From Actinoallomurus spadix (GTDB lineage: Bacteria; Actinomycetota; Actinomycetes; Streptosporangiales; Streptosporangiaceae): 64,000 nt of DNA. The stretch spans positions 124,001-188,000 of the forward strand of contig NZ_JAMXMX010000002.1 of NCBI RefSeq assembly GCF_024055725.1, in the 5' to 3' direction. Below the pieces are notes generated by a model. The model was not told the DNA's origin. It was given only the letters and a program-made list of their open reading frames with translations, and searched no databases. Position 1 is the first letter of the stretch, and every line of letters begins with the position of its first letter. The position numbers and the translations under genes are program-made. Below are positions 52,201 through 60,508 of this stretch, one piece after another.

Positions 52201-53762
52201 GGTTCGGGATCCGGTTCGTCTCCGGCGCGGACGATCTCGTGGGGCTCCTCGACGACGTGCATCGCCGCGCTTCCTCCGGCGAGGACAGGGCTCCCGCCGT
52301 CCTCGTCGTCGGCGCCCCGCACGGCGGACAGCGCCGGTTCGCCCGCCTCCTCGCCCGTACGCTCGCCGATGCGGGGACGGGCGACGGCGCCGTCCGTACG
52401 CTCGACGGTACGGAGCTCGGCGACCCGGGTGAGGCCCTCGCCACGGCGCTGGCGGGCGGCGCGCCGCTGCTGCTGGAGTGGATCGACGCGGTGCTGCGGC
52501 GGGCGGGTGAGCCGGCGGCGGTCGCGGCGGCCGTGATCCGTTCCCGCGAGGACGCGGCCGGAGGCGCCGCGCTCATCGCGACGTGCGAACCAGCGGCGTA
52601 CGACCGGATGAAGGCCGACCTCCCGGAGCTGGCCGGGGTTTTCCGGGTGTTCCGGCTGCCGGACCTGACCGACGCGGAGACCCGGCTCGCGCTCGTCCAC
52701 GTGCTGGCGGACGAGCGCCGTGTGACGGTCAACGCGCCCGCCCTGCAGGCCGTCAAGGCCGATCTGCCGAGGCTGACCGGATACGGCGACCTGGTGAACG
52801 CGCGTCTCGTCGAGGCGTATCTCGACCGCGCGGTCGCGCGGCACACCGACCGGTTCGGGGCGTCCCGCGATCGTCTGGTCCTCACGCCGGAGGACTTCAG
52901 TGGCGTGGCCGAGGAGATCGAGCCCGCCCTGCGGGCTCCAGGGGATGTCGACGGCTTCCTGCGGGCGCTCGACGGGATGATCGGTCTCGACGAGGTGAAA
53001 CAGGCCATCGGCGGCCTGATCGACGAGGCACGGCTCGCCGTCGAACGCGCGGCGAAGCGGGCGCCGTCCGGTGACCCGAGCCGCCATCTGATCTTCCTGG
53101 GCCGTCCGGGCACCGGGAGGCGTACGGTCGCGGGGCTGCTCGGCGGCGCGTACGCCGCGTTGGGCCTTCTCGACTCAGGTCAGGTCGTGGTGTGCGACGC
53201 GCGCGACCTCGCCGGCGACGACGTGGCGGCCAAGGTGGCGGCACAGGTGGACCGGGCGGTCGGCGGTGTGCTGCTGATCGAGAACGCCTCGCTGCTCGAC
53301 CGGATGTCCGGAGCGGTGACGGCGCTGCTCCGGCAGATGGGCGACCGCCGTGACGAGTTCCTGATGATCTGTTCGGCCGAGCCGGACGAGATGGACGGGT
53401 TCCTGCTCGCGAATCCGGAGTTCCGGGCGGAGTTCGGAGCGGTCGTGGAGTTCCGGGAGCCGACCGACCGGCAGCTCGTGCAGTTGTTCTCCCGGTTCGC
53501 CGAGCGTGAGCTCTATCTGCTGGACGAGGAGCTGCGCGTCGAGCTGCTGGGGAGGTTCGGCGAGATGCGCGCGTCGCGGCGGTTCGCGTTCGCCGAGACG
53601 GTGCGCCGGCTGTTCGACGCGATCGTCGCGCGGCAGGCGGCGCGGCTGGCGGGAGCGCGGGTCGACGCGGCGACCGTGGCCCGTCTGACCGTGCGTGACC
53701 TGCCGGAGTCTCCCGCGGAGCGGCTGCTGCAGAGTCTCCACGAGGACCGTACCGGGCGGTAG
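49233..53762 (+). CDS. Giant protein with low-complexity middle and two degenerate AAA+ modules
   Basis: A 1509-residue protein. Residues 1-450 are a folded Trp-rich N-domain (TWWLFGAWARWYRWLP) of unknown family. Residues 460-990 are Pro/Ala/Ser/Asp-rich, with DGPRDAASE repeats and collagen-like GPSARPGLPG stretches. Residues 1000-1509 resemble EccA/CbxX-type AAA+ tandem modules. The first P-loop reads GAPHGGQRR (1027-1035). The second reads GRPGTGRRT (1290-1298), with Arg in place of the Walker Lys and Ser/Thr. Walker B reads LLIEN (Glu1350-Asn1351) in place of LLIDE. It is probably a scaffold or pseudo-ATPase rather than an active unfoldase. No type VII gene adjoins it. The start lacks a clear ribosome site. 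Confidence 0.75.
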   Translation: MVVWGQAYGEVPSAAAQDPFAVVERDTRAMVTAGWWPATPPLQRQNLVAARMLVLPDGTWWLFGAWARWYRWLPADGQWHLCPPPRLPMTRTSARPLGQGMPVPRIPPHLVPSGPDFAVEPPQSLPFVDVDVRPEVTSRVRATVESAAALPSHDYPHWWNAFSSSAPSTVAVGWGVMLWSAAAPVFDSALDTQLLGLWSPYRARPLPAADGPRWLTPPPLESLVGLYAERLRARRVDAAVVILRTMWAMASALREDSRFRVRADALLAILDATLHNPTVDYAALPYGDQALVQQWLTRCPPTLAPALRIEASAGEHFRNAFYDLAVCLASIAGDPAEHGYVEPRLIATALLAADLAVVRREVTEQVIGWLDPETRRAAQAILTGPGHPLRRFWPQDGRLPPPLRRRVEALRPAARGALLATMYAVDLAWCRLGGGIPARPRGFPVPVAIMAEIVGADRARSAAPADPVTPDLAPVARQYPPVPAPGSPQVPPVAHQPPTGPPGQAPAWAAPPAAAGQAADTGRSGSAPAMGTAPPQAVPPTSAAGAPRAAGPGEPAPAPAVSAEAGADGAPAPDDLFATRIEPDTPNVLRDAAPDVPPAAAPGPSSGDGPPAVSAGTGADGSPEPDDPSVTRIERDAPDAPADAASVAASDGPRDAASEASPDSASDGSRDAAPDASSDAASVAASDGPRDAASEDSANAPSGASRDVMWDALANAASAAWRDAAPSAPSDASRPAPAIAASDGAQGAARDVPVNAAPGPAWGEAAPATRAWYPSAEPMPAHGGGEEPQADEVTMLDPPPMAPADATYVDPLADGTRADGWTPVPSPQPGASAPASPPGPPAQAAPVSRGGPPVPPGPSARPGLPGASGQSGHPGPSARPGLPGSSGQPGHSGASALPAPPVPPAPPSPAGPPVPPAPVPPTRVPGPPRTRILGDAPGTRVLGDPPERPGTRIMSQTMMGDLMGAPMPGRPVGEIEPPPAGSVLPEVIERFGIRFVSGADDLVGLLDDVHRRASSGEDRAPAVLVVGAPHGGQRRFARLLARTLADAGTGDGAVRTLDGTELGDPGEALATALAGGAPLLLEWIDAVLRRAGEPAAVAAAVIRSREDAAGGAALIATCEPAAYDRMKADLPELAGVFRVFRLPDLTDAETRLALVHVLADERRVTVNAPALQAVKADLPRLTGYGDLVNARLVEAYLDRAVARHTDRFGASRDRLVLTPEDFSGVAEEIEPALRAPGDVDGFLRALDGMIGLDEVKQAIGGLIDEARLAVERAAKRAPSGDPSRHLIFLGRPGTGRRTVAGLLGGAYAALGLLDSGQVVVCDARDLAGDDVAAKVAAQVDRAVGGVLLIENASLLDRMSGAVTALLRQMGDRRDEFLMICSAEPDEMDGFLLANPEFRAEFGAVVEFREPTDRQLVQLFSRFAERELYLLDEELRVELLGRFGEMRASRRFAFAETVRRLFDAIVARQAARLAGARVDAATVARLTVRDLPESPAERLLQSLHEDRTGR
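51157..51308 (+). repeat. 108-bp spaced repeats in the low-complexity region
   Basis: A segment of about 44 nt starting CGGACGCGGCGTCGGTCGCT occurs identically at 51157 and 51265. The offset of 108 nt (36 codons) keeps the frame and encodes DAASVAASDGPRDA twice. Similar diverged units surround it. Confidence 0.8.
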
Positions 53763-53824
53763 TCCGAGGTGGCCCCTGGGCCTACCTGGGCGGGTGGCCG
53801 CCGAATGGCCCTCTTGGGTCATGT

Positions 53825-53843
53825 GCGCCGGCGGATCCGGCGC
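53825..53843 (+). terminator. Terminator-like hairpin after the giant AAA+ gene
   Basis: GCGCCGG (53825-53831) and CCGGCGC (53837-53843) with a 5-nt loop, followed 6 nt later by TTTT. It lies 62 nt after the stop. Confidence 0.65.
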
Positions 53844-53886
53844 GTAGCCTTTTCCACAGGTGTGGGGACGAACGGAGGTGGACGCG

Positions 53887-54048
53887 GTGCGCCAGTCGAA
53901 CCTCGATATGCGCGTCCACGACCGGGTCGCGTTGGATGAGATCGAGCTGTACTCGGAGATGCTCAGCGCCGTCGCGACGGCGGATCGGCCGTTGACGACC
54001 GATGAGATCGACATGGTGCTCGGGATCGGCCACACGCCACGGTCGTAA
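53887..54048 (+). CDS. Small conserved actinobacterial protein of unknown function
   Basis: A 53-residue protein from GTG 53887 with a strong GGAGGT site 7 nt upstream, which is why the longer frames were not used. It is helical, with the pattern DEIELYSEMLSAVATADRPLTTDEIDMVLGI that recurs in short actinomycete hypotheticals. No Cys, signal peptide or membrane segment. It may be a small regulator or antitoxin-like peptide; no evidence decides. Confidence 0.65.
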   Translation: MRQSNLDMRVHDRVALDEIELYSEMLSAVATADRPLTTDEIDMVLGIGHTPRS

Positions 54049-54152
54049 CGACGTGAGGTCGGCGCACGCGGGGATGCGCCGGCCGTTTCCCCCAAGTCGA
54101 TCGATCAGCTTCGAGTCATCCGGTCGCCGGCCGGCTCGCTCCCCGGTGACGG

Positions 54153-54443
54153 TCAGGATTTGACGAGGCGCGCGATGGCCGCCGAGGCCTCCTTGACCTT
54201 CTCCTCGGCCGCGGGTCCGCCCTCGCTCACGGCCTGGGCGACGCAGTGGCCGAGATGGTCCTCCAGCAGCCCGAGTGCGACGGACTGCAGGGCACTGGTG
54301 ACCGCCGAGACCTGGGTGAGGACGTCGATGCAGTACTGGTCCTCGGCTACCATCCGCTGCAGGCCTCGTACCTGGCCCTCGATGCGGCGCAGCCGGACGA
54401 GGTAGGCGTCTTTGTCCTTGGCGTACCCGTGCATACCGGCCAC
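54153..54443 (-). CDS. csoR: CsoR-family copper-sensing repressor
   Basis: A 96-residue all-helical repressor from GTG 54443 (ATG 54434 is possible). Copper ligands Cys38, His63 and Cys67 have the 25 and 4 residue spacing of CsoR, and RRIEGQVRG is the usual DNA-contact helix. Binding of Cu(I) should release it from a G-tract palindrome, which is present immediately upstream at 54446-54462, so it is probably autoregulated. No copper ATPase or chaperone is adjacent, so its other targets must lie elsewhere. Confidence 0.9.
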   Translation of the reverse strand: MAGMHGYAKDKDAYLVRLRRIEGQVRGLQRMVAEDQYCIDVLTQVSAVTSALQSVALGLLEDHLGHCVAQAVSEGGPAAEEKVKEASAAIARLVKS

Positions 54444-54445
54444 TG

Positions 54446-54462
54446 TATACCCCCTAGGGGTA
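54446..54462 (-). promoter_or_regulatory. CsoR operator-like G-tract palindrome
   Basis: TATACCCCCTAGGGGTA, a near-perfect C-tract/G-tract inverted repeat of the type bound by CsoR/RcnR-family repressors. It ends 2 nt before the csoR start, where binding would block initiation. Confidence 0.75.
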
Positions 54463-54651
54463 GACCCCCAAGTGATCGTTTAGGGGGACCGCTCGGGGGC
54501 AGGGCACGAAGCGACCTGCACCCGAGTCGGGCCACCGGAGCCGGCCCGAGCGAAGCCCAGGGCGGTCGGTAACAGGGGGGCGAAGGTTCGCTTTCCTCCT
54601 GGTAAGCCGTACCATCCTCAGCGGACTGTTCCCGCACTTCAGGAGAAGGAC

Positions 54652-55269
54652 GTGCGATTCCGACTCACCCCGCGTGAGGACAGCTACTACGACATGTTCG
54701 CGGACTCCGCGAACAACTTGGTGACGGGTGCCAGGCTGCTCGTGGAGCTGATTGGCGACGGGGCCGACCGTGAGGGGATCGCGGAGAAGATGCGCGCCTG
54801 CGAGCACGCAGGTGACGAGTTCACTCACGCGATCATGCGGAGGCTCAACGAGAGCTTCATCACGCCCTTCGATCGAGAGGACATCTATCGGCTGGCGTCG
54901 ACGCTCGACGACGTCATGGACTTCATGGAGGCGGCGGCGGACCTTGTCCTGCTGTACAAGCTCGACGAGTTGCCCCGGGACATCGTCGCCCAGGTCGAGG
55001 TCCTGGAACGCGCGGCCGAGCTGACCGCGGAGGCCATGCCGCGCCTGCGCGGGCTGCGGGATCTCAGCGAGTACTGGATCGAGATCAACCGGCTCGAGAA
55101 TCAGGGCGACCAGATCTACCGGCGCCTGCTGGCGGAGCTGTTCGGTGGCGACTACGACGCGCTGACCGTCCTGAAGCTCAAGGAGGTCATCGACCAGCTC
55201 GAGGCCGCCGCGGACGCGTTCGAGCACGTCGCCAACACCGTCGAGACGATCGCGGTCAAGGAATCGTGA
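54652..55269 (+). CDS. DUF47 PhoU-like accessory protein of Pit transporter
   Basis: A 205-residue all-helical protein of the DUF47/PhoU-like group, with characteristic phrases such as ACEHAGDEFTHAIMRRLNESFITPFDREDIYRLASTLDDVMDF and NRLENQGDQIYRRLLAELF. It starts at GTG with AGGAGAAGGA immediately upstream. It lies 79 nt before the Pit gene, and DUF47-Pit pairs are widespread. It likely controls activity of the low-affinity transporter. Confidence 0.9.
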   Translation: MRFRLTPREDSYYDMFADSANNLVTGARLLVELIGDGADREGIAEKMRACEHAGDEFTHAIMRRLNESFITPFDREDIYRLASTLDDVMDFMEAAADLVLLYKLDELPRDIVAQVEVLERAAELTAEAMPRLRGLRDLSEYWIEINRLENQGDQIYRRLLAELFGGDYDALTVLKLKEVIDQLEAAADAFEHVANTVETIAVKES

Positions 55270-55348
55270 TCCCCGTGTCGCCGACGCGTGTGTTCGCCAT
55301 GTCCGCGAGCCGATGTCCGCGGTTCGTCGCGGGGAAGGGAACGCCGCC

Positions 55349-56347
55349 GTGGAGCTGACGGCCCTCATCGTCGTCGTGGGCATCGCGCTGTTCTTCAACT
55401 ACACCAACGGCTTCCACGACGCCGCGAACGCGATCGCCACCTCGGTGTCCACCAGGGCGCTCACCCCACGGGCCGCCCTGGCGATGGCCGCCGTGATGAA
55501 CCTGGTCGGGGCCTTCCTCGGCACCGGCGTCGCCAAGACGGTGGGCAGCGGCATCATCGATCCGCCGAAGGACATGCACGGCCTGTCGATCGTCGCCGCC
55601 GCGTTGATCGGCGCGATCGTGTGGAACCTCATCACCTGGTACTTCGGCCTGCCCTCCTCGTCCACCCACGGACTGGTCGGCGGGTTGGTCGGGGCGGCGC
55701 TCGCGGCGTCCAGCACGGTGCTGTGGCACGGGGTGATCTACAAGGTCGTCCTGTGGATGGTGGTGTCGCCGCTGATCGGGCTGGTCTTCGGCTACCTGGT
55801 CATGGTCGCCATGCTGTGGATCTTCCGTAAGTCCAATCCCAGCAAGGTCGGGCGCCGGTTCCGCATCGCGCAGTCGCTGTCGGCGGCGGCGATGGCCCTC
55901 GGTCACGGCCTGCAGGACGCCCAGAAGACGATGGGCATCATCGTGCTCGCGCTGGTCACGACCGGGTACCAGTCGGCCGCCGACTCTCACGTCCCGGTCT
56001 GGGTGATCCTCGTGTGCGCGGCGGTGCTGTCCTACGGGACGTACGCCGGCGGCTGGCGGATCATGCGGACGCTCGGCCGCAGGGTCATCGAGCTCGACCC
56101 GCCGAAGGGTTTCGCCGCCGAGGCCACCGCGGCCAGCGTCCTGTACGCGACGGCGTTCATCTGGGAGGCGCCGGTGTCCACGACTCACACGATCACCGCG
56201 GCCATCATGGGCGTCGGGTCGACCAAGCGGCTCTCGGCGGTCCGCTGGGGCGTCGCGGGCAACATCATCTTGGCGTGGATCTTCACCATCCCGGCGGCGG
56301 GCATCGTCGCCGCGATCGCGTACTGGATCATGCACCTGTTCGCGTGA
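55349..56347 (+). CDS. pit: Low-affinity inorganic phosphate transporter
   Basis: A 332-residue transporter of the PiT/PHO-4 family that moves metal-phosphate with protons. It shows both inverted-repeat signatures: NGFHDAANAIATS (N-terminal) and GHGLQDAQKTMG (middle). It also has SSTHGLVGG and STTHTITAAIMGVGS. There are about ten helices. GTG 55349 follows GGAAGGGA; the upstream ATG at 55313 is less likely. It is co-directional with DUF47 and convergent with pstB across two hairpins. Confidence 0.92.
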   Translation: MELTALIVVVGIALFFNYTNGFHDAANAIATSVSTRALTPRAALAMAAVMNLVGAFLGTGVAKTVGSGIIDPPKDMHGLSIVAAALIGAIVWNLITWYFGLPSSSTHGLVGGLVGAALAASSTVLWHGVIYKVVLWMVVSPLIGLVFGYLVMVAMLWIFRKSNPSKVGRRFRIAQSLSAAAMALGHGLQDAQKTMGIIVLALVTTGYQSAADSHVPVWVILVCAAVLSYGTYAGGWRIMRTLGRRVIELDPPKGFAAEATAASVLYATAFIWEAPVSTTHTITAAIMGVGSTKRLSAVRWGVAGNIILAWIFTIPAAGIVAAIAYWIMHLFA

Positions 56348-56356
56348 GGTTCGCGC

Positions 56357-56377
56357 GGCCCGTTCGTGGAACGGGCC
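56357..56377. terminator. Hairpin after the Pit gene
   Basis: GGCCCGTTC (56357-56365) and GAACGGGCC (56369-56377) with a 3-nt loop, 10 nt after the pit stop, between convergent genes. Confidence 0.75.
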
Positions 56378-56385
56378 AATGAGTG

Positions 56386-56421
56386 GCGGGGCGGGAAGGC
56401 CGACCGGTCTCCCCGCCCCGC
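56386..56421. terminator. Hairpin after the pst operon
   Basis: GCGGGGCGGG (56386-56395) and CCCGCCCCGC (56412-56421), 13 nt from the pstB stop. It probably terminates the minus-strand operon. Confidence 0.7.
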
Positions 56422-56433
56422 GCCGTTCCCGCA

Positions 56434-57210
56434 TCAGCCGAAGCGGCCCGTGATGTAGTCCTCCGTGGCCTTCTCGCCCGGGTTCGTGAAGATCTTGTTG
56501 GTCTCGTCGATCTCCACCATCCGGCCCGGCTTGCCCGGCCCGGCGAGGTTGAAGAAGGCCGTACGGTCGCTCACCCGCGCCGCCTGCTGCATGTTGTGGG
56601 TGACGATGACGATCGTGTACTGGTCCTTCAGGCTCGCGATCAGGTCCTCGATCGCCAGCGTGGAGATCGGGTCCAGCGCCGAGCAGGGCTCGTCCATCAG
56701 CAGCACCTGCGGCTCGACCGCGATGGCGCGGGCGATGCACAGCCGCTGCTGCTGACCACCGGACAGGCCGGCCCCCGGGCGGCCCAACCGGTCCTTGACC
56801 TCGTTCCACAGGTTCGCCCCGCGCAGGGACTTCTCCACGATCTCGTCGAGCTGCGCCTTGCGGCGAACGCCGTTCAGCTTCAGGCCCGCGACGACGTTCT
56901 CGTAGATCGACATCGTGGGGAACGGGTTCGGCCGCTGGAAGACCATGCCGATCACCCGCCGGACGGCGACGGGGTCGACGTCCGGTCCGTAAAGGTCCAG
57001 GTCGTCGAGCAGCACCTTGCCCTCGACCCGCGCGCCCGGGATCACCTCGTGCATCCGGTTGAGGGTCCGCAGGAACGTCGACTTGCCGCACCCGGAGGGG
57101 CCGATGAACGCGGTCACCGAGCGCGGTTCGATCGTCATCGAGATGTCCTCGATGGCCCGGGTCTTGCCGTAGTAGGCGTTCAGCCCGGAGACCTCGATCC
57201 GCTTGGCCAT
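56434..57210 (-). CDS. pstB: Phosphate ABC transporter ATPase
   Basis: A 258-residue ABC ATPase with Walker [10 protein letters not shown], signature LSGGQQQR, Walker B LLMDEP and the PstB-typical [17 protein letters not shown] segment. It powers high-affinity phosphate uptake with PstA and PstC. It is last in the pstSCAB operon, 13 nt after pstA. No phoU follows directly; the DUF47 gene on the other strand is the only PhoU-like protein nearby. Confidence 0.95.
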   Translation of the reverse strand: MAKRIEVSGLNAYYGKTRAIEDISMTIEPRSVTAFIGPSGCGKSTFLRTLNRMHEVIPGARVEGKVLLDDLDLYGPDVDPVAVRRVIGMVFQRPNPFPTMSIYENVVAGLKLNGVRRKAQLDEIVEKSLRGANLWNEVKDRLGRPGAGLSGGQQQRLCIARAIAVEPQVLLMDEPCSALDPISTLAIEDLIASLKDQYTIVIVTHNMQQAARVSDRTAFFNLAGPGKPGRMVEIDETNKIFTNPGEKATEDYITGRFG

Positions 57211-57223
57211 GGGGGGAGTACTC

Positions 57224-58102
57224 CTATCGGGATACGGGCTTGCGCAGGCGGGCGATCAGGCGCGCCGCGAGGTTGAGCAGCATGACGAAGAGGATCAGCG
57301 TGAGCGCGCCGGCCCACGCCCGGTCGATGGCGACCTGCTGCGGCAGCTGCGCCTGGTCCCAGACGAACAGCGGCAGCGCCATCTGCGGGCCCTTGAACGG
57401 GCTGTTGTTGATCGCGGTGGTGACGAACACCGTCATCAGCAGCGGCGCGGTCTCGCCCATGACGCGGGCGATGGCCAGCATGACGCCGGTGATGATGCCG
57501 GTGAACGCGGTCGGCAGGATGACGAAGCAGATCGTCCGCCAGCGCGGCACGCCCAGCGCGTACGACGCCTCGCGCAGGTCGTTCGGGACGAGCTTGAGCA
57601 TCTCCTCGGTGGCCCGGACGACCGTCGGCAGCATCAGCACCGCCAGGGCCAGCGAGCCGGCGAAGCCCATGTACTCGAAGCCGAGCAGCGCGATCCAGAA
57701 CGCGAACACGAACAGGCCCGACACGATCGAGGGCACGCCCGTCATGACGTCGACGAAGAACGTCACGATCCGCGCGAGCCGCCGGCCGCCGCCGTACTCG
57801 ACGAGGTACACCGCGGTGAGCACGCCGATGGGGATCGAGATCACGCTGGCCAGGCCGACCTGCTCGATCGTGCCGATGATCGCGTGGTACGCGCCGCCGC
57901 CCGCGTCGCGGCCGCCGATGGCGTTCATGGAGTGGGTGAAGAACTCCATGTCGAACCGCTTGGCGCCGTTCTTGATGACCGTGTACAGCAGCGTCACCAG
58001 CGGGATGACGGCCAGCGCGAAGGCCGCGCAGACCGCGACGAAGGCGAGCTTGTCCTTGAACTTGCGGATCCCGGACGGGCCGGTGAGGTTCACGGTGCTC
58101 AC
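57224..58102 (-). CDS. pstA: Phosphate ABC transporter permease
   Basis: A 292-residue permease with six helices. The EAA loop reads [32 protein letters not shown] 58102 overlaps the pstC stop (GTGA). Family phrases include [15 protein letters not shown] and [10 protein letters not shown]. It forms the membrane channel with PstC. Confidence 0.95.
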   Translation of the reverse strand: MSTVNLTGPSGIRKFKDKLAFVAVCAAFALAVIPLVTLLYTVIKNGAKRFDMEFFTHSMNAIGGRDAGGGAYHAIIGTIEQVGLASVISIPIGVLTAVYLVEYGGGRRLARIVTFFVDVMTGVPSIVSGLFVFAFWIALLGFEYMGFAGSLALAVLMLPTVVRATEEMLKLVPNDLREASYALGVPRWRTICFVILPTAFTGIITGVMLAIARVMGETAPLLMTVFVTTAINNSPFKGPQMALPLFVWDQAQLPQQVAIDRAWAGALTLILFVMLLNLAARLIARLRKPVSR

Positions 58103-59076
58103 ACGAACTCCTTGCGGCGGGAGATGACCGCGCGGGCGGCCATGTTCACGAGAAGGGTGATGACGAAGAGCACCAGGCCGGAGGCGATGAGCGCGCTCTG
58201 CCCGATCTTCCCGGCCATCGCGAACGTGTTGGCGATGTTGGCGGCGAAGGTGTTACCGCCCGGCTTGAGCAGGTGCAGGCTGATGCCGGAGGCCGTGCCC
58301 AGCACCAGCGCGACCGCGATCGTCTCGCCCAGGGCCCGGCCGAGGCCGAGCATCGAGGCGCTGATCATGCCGGAGCGACCGAACGGCAGGACGGCCATCC
58401 GGATGACCTCCCAGCGCGTCGCGCCGAGGGCGAGGGCGGCCTCGATGTTGGCCCGCGGCACCTGCAGGAAGATCTCGCGGGTGATCGACGAGATGATCGG
58501 CAGGATCATGATCGCCAGCACGATCGAGGCGGTCAGGATGCACTGCCCGCCGACCGTGTCCCCGCCGAACAGCGGGATCCAGCCGAAGTCGTCGTGCAGG
58601 AAGGTCGCGACGCCGTTCATCTTCGGCACGAAGAACTGCAGGCCCCACAGGCCGTACACGATGCTGGGCACCGCGGCGAGCAGGTCGACGACGTATCCGA
58701 GCCCGTCGGCGAGCCGCCTCGGCGCGTAGAACGCGATGAACAGCGCGATCCCGACCGCGACGGGTGTCGCCAGGATCAGCGCCAGCACCGACGACAGGAC
58801 GGTGCCGAAGGTGAGCTGGGCGATCCCGAACCGCGACTGGGCGGCGTCGGGGTTCCACTCCTGCGAGGTGAGGAAGTTCGCCTTGTCGGCCCGCAGCGCC
58901 GGCACCGCCTTCACGATGAGGAACACCGCGATCGCCGCCATGATCACGAGGAGGAGGATGCCGGAGCCCTTCGCGGACAGTCCGAACAGCCGGTCCCCGA
59001 GGCGCCCGGTACTCATCTTGCGGGTTCTGCCGTCCAGAGCGCGGGTCGCGCCCTGTTCGAGGGTCTCGCTGGTCAT
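58099..59076 (-). CDS. pstC: Phosphate ABC transporter permease
   Basis: A 325-residue permease with six main helices plus an N-terminal hydrophobic segment. Typical phrases are LLAAVPSIVYGLWGLQFFVP, the EAA loop ALALGATRWEVIRMAVLPFGRSGM and GRALGETIAVALVLG. ATG 59076 with GGAGG upstream is preferred to the ATG at 59094. The long periplasmic loop (about 70-90) is normal for PstC. Confidence 0.94.
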   Translation of the reverse strand: MTSETLEQGATRALDGRTRKMSTGRLGDRLFGLSAKGSGILLLVIMAAIAVFLIVKAVPALRADKANFLTSQEWNPDAAQSRFGIAQLTFGTVLSSVLALILATPVAVGIALFIAFYAPRRLADGLGYVVDLLAAVPSIVYGLWGLQFFVPKMNGVATFLHDDFGWIPLFGGDTVGGQCILTASIVLAIMILPIISSITREIFLQVPRANIEAALALGATRWEVIRMAVLPFGRSGMISASMLGLGRALGETIAVALVLGTASGISLHLLKPGGNTFAANIANTFAMAGKIGQSALIASGLVLFVITLLVNMAARAVISRRKEFV

Positions 59077-59183
59077 CCTGCCTCCCATGCCCACCGACTC
59101 ACCCTGTCGTTCATAGGAATCTCTTCACTGCACGCGACCGAGCCGGTACGGGGCACCCGCACCGGCTCGGTACTCACTTCGGG

Positions 59184-60284
59184 TCAGGACAGGCCCTTCA
59201 CGGCGGCCTGGACCTTGGTCAGGATCGAGTCGGGCAGCGGCGCGTAGCCGAGGCCGCTGAGCACCGACTGGCCCTGCTGGCTGGAGGTGTAGGTCAGGTA
59301 GGACTTGACGAACTTCGCCTGCTGGTCCGGAAGGCCCTTCTCGCAGACGATCTCGTACGTGAACAGGATGATCGGGTAGCCCTGCTTGGTCTTGTAGTCG
59401 ACCTTGAGGGCCAGGTCGTTGCCGGTGCCGGTGATCTGCGCGCCGGCCGCGCCCTGCGAGGCGGTCTCGGCGGAGGGCTCGACGAACTGGTTCGCGCCGT
59501 TGCCGATCTTCGCGGTCTGCAGCTTGCCGTTGGTCGCGTAGGACAGCTCGGCGTAGGCGATCGCGCCGTCGGTCTGCTTCACGACCGTGGAGACGCCGTC
59601 GGACTTGGTCGCGCCCTGGCCGCCGGGGGCGGTCCACTTCTTGCCGCCCTCGAACTTCCAGATGTCCGGGGCGGTGTCCGCGAGGAACTTGGTGAAGTTG
59701 TCCGTCGTGCCCGAGTCGTCGGCGCGGTGCACCGTCTTGATCGGGGTGCTCGGGAGCTTCGCCTGCGGGTTGTCCTTCTTGATCGCCGCGTCGTCCCAGG
59801 TCTTGGTCTTGCCGGCGAAGATGCTCGCCAGGGTGGTCGGCGACAGCTGCAGGCCGTCGACGCCCTTCAGGTTGTAGACGACCGCGATCGGGCCGATGAC
59901 CATCGGCAGGTCGAGGGCCTTGCCGTCCTTGCAGCGCTGGTCGGCCGGGCCGTGCTCCTCCGGCCTGAGCGCGGAGTCGGAGCCGGCGAACGCCACCTGG
60001 CCCTGCGTGAACGCCTGGATGCCCGCGCCCGAACCGTTGCCGTTGTAGTTGAGGTTCGCTCCGGCGCAGTTCTGCTGGTAGCCCTTGGTCCACTCGCTGA
60101 TCGCGTTGGCCTGGGCCGTGGAACCGGCGGCGTTCACCGCCGTCTTCACGCAGTCGCCGCTCGCGGCGGTGCCGCCGCTGCCGGCGCCCTTGCTGCCGTT
60201 GTCGTCCGTACCGCACGCGGTCAGCGCGAGCGCACCCGCAAGGGCTACGCCGCCAAGAGCGGCCAGCCGAGTGCTGTTGATCAC
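59184..60284 (-). CDS. pstS: Phosphate-binding lipoprotein
   Basis: A 366-residue lipoprotein from GTG 60284 with GAGGAGAGA upstream. The lipobox is LALTACG, with the lipidated Cys near 24. Phosphate-contact segments are AAGSTAQANAISEW, GSGAGIQAFTQGQVAFAGSDS and DDSGTTDNF. It captures phosphate outside the membrane for PstCAB. A PHO box lies 109-130 nt upstream, so phosphate starvation should induce the operon through PhoP. Confidence 0.95.
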   Translation of the reverse strand: MINSTRLAALGGVALAGALALTACGTDDNGSKGAGSGGTAASGDCVKTAVNAAGSTAQANAISEWTKGYQQNCAGANLNYNGNGSGAGIQAFTQGQVAFAGSDSALRPEEHGPADQRCKDGKALDLPMVIGPIAVVYNLKGVDGLQLSPTTLASIFAGKTKTWDDAAIKKDNPQAKLPSTPIKTVHRADDSGTTDNFTKFLADTAPDIWKFEGGKKWTAPGGQGATKSDGVSTVVKQTDGAIAYAELSYATNGKLQTAKIGNGANQFVEPSAETASQGAAGAQITGTGNDLALKVDYKTKQGYPIILFTYEIVCEKGLPDQQAKFVKSYLTYTSSQQGQSVLSGLGYAPLPDSILTKVQAAVKGLS

Positions 60285-60392
60285 CGAAGTCTCTCCTCGA
60301 GTCATGTGTCGGGCGGGGCCCCGGGCGTTCGCACGGCCGGGGGGCACCGTCGAGTCCCGACGCTAAGCAGGAGAGGTGTCCAGCCACTCCGA

Positions 60393-60414
60393 TCCAGGTG
60401 AACGGAAGATGAAC
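60393..60414 (-). promoter_or_regulatory. PHO box upstream of pstS
   Basis: On the minus strand two adjacent 11-nt direct repeats, GTTCATCTTCC (60414-60404) and GTTCACCTGGA (60403-60393), match the actinobacterial PhoP consensus. A weaker third unit (GTCACGATCAC) precedes them. Confidence 0.8.
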
Positions 60415-60508
60415 GTGATCGTGACTTGTCGGAAAATAAGCCCTTCCGTAGGGCGTCCGTACGGTTAACACCCCTGGATACAGGTGTCAGAACCGGTGCC
60501 CGGGACGG

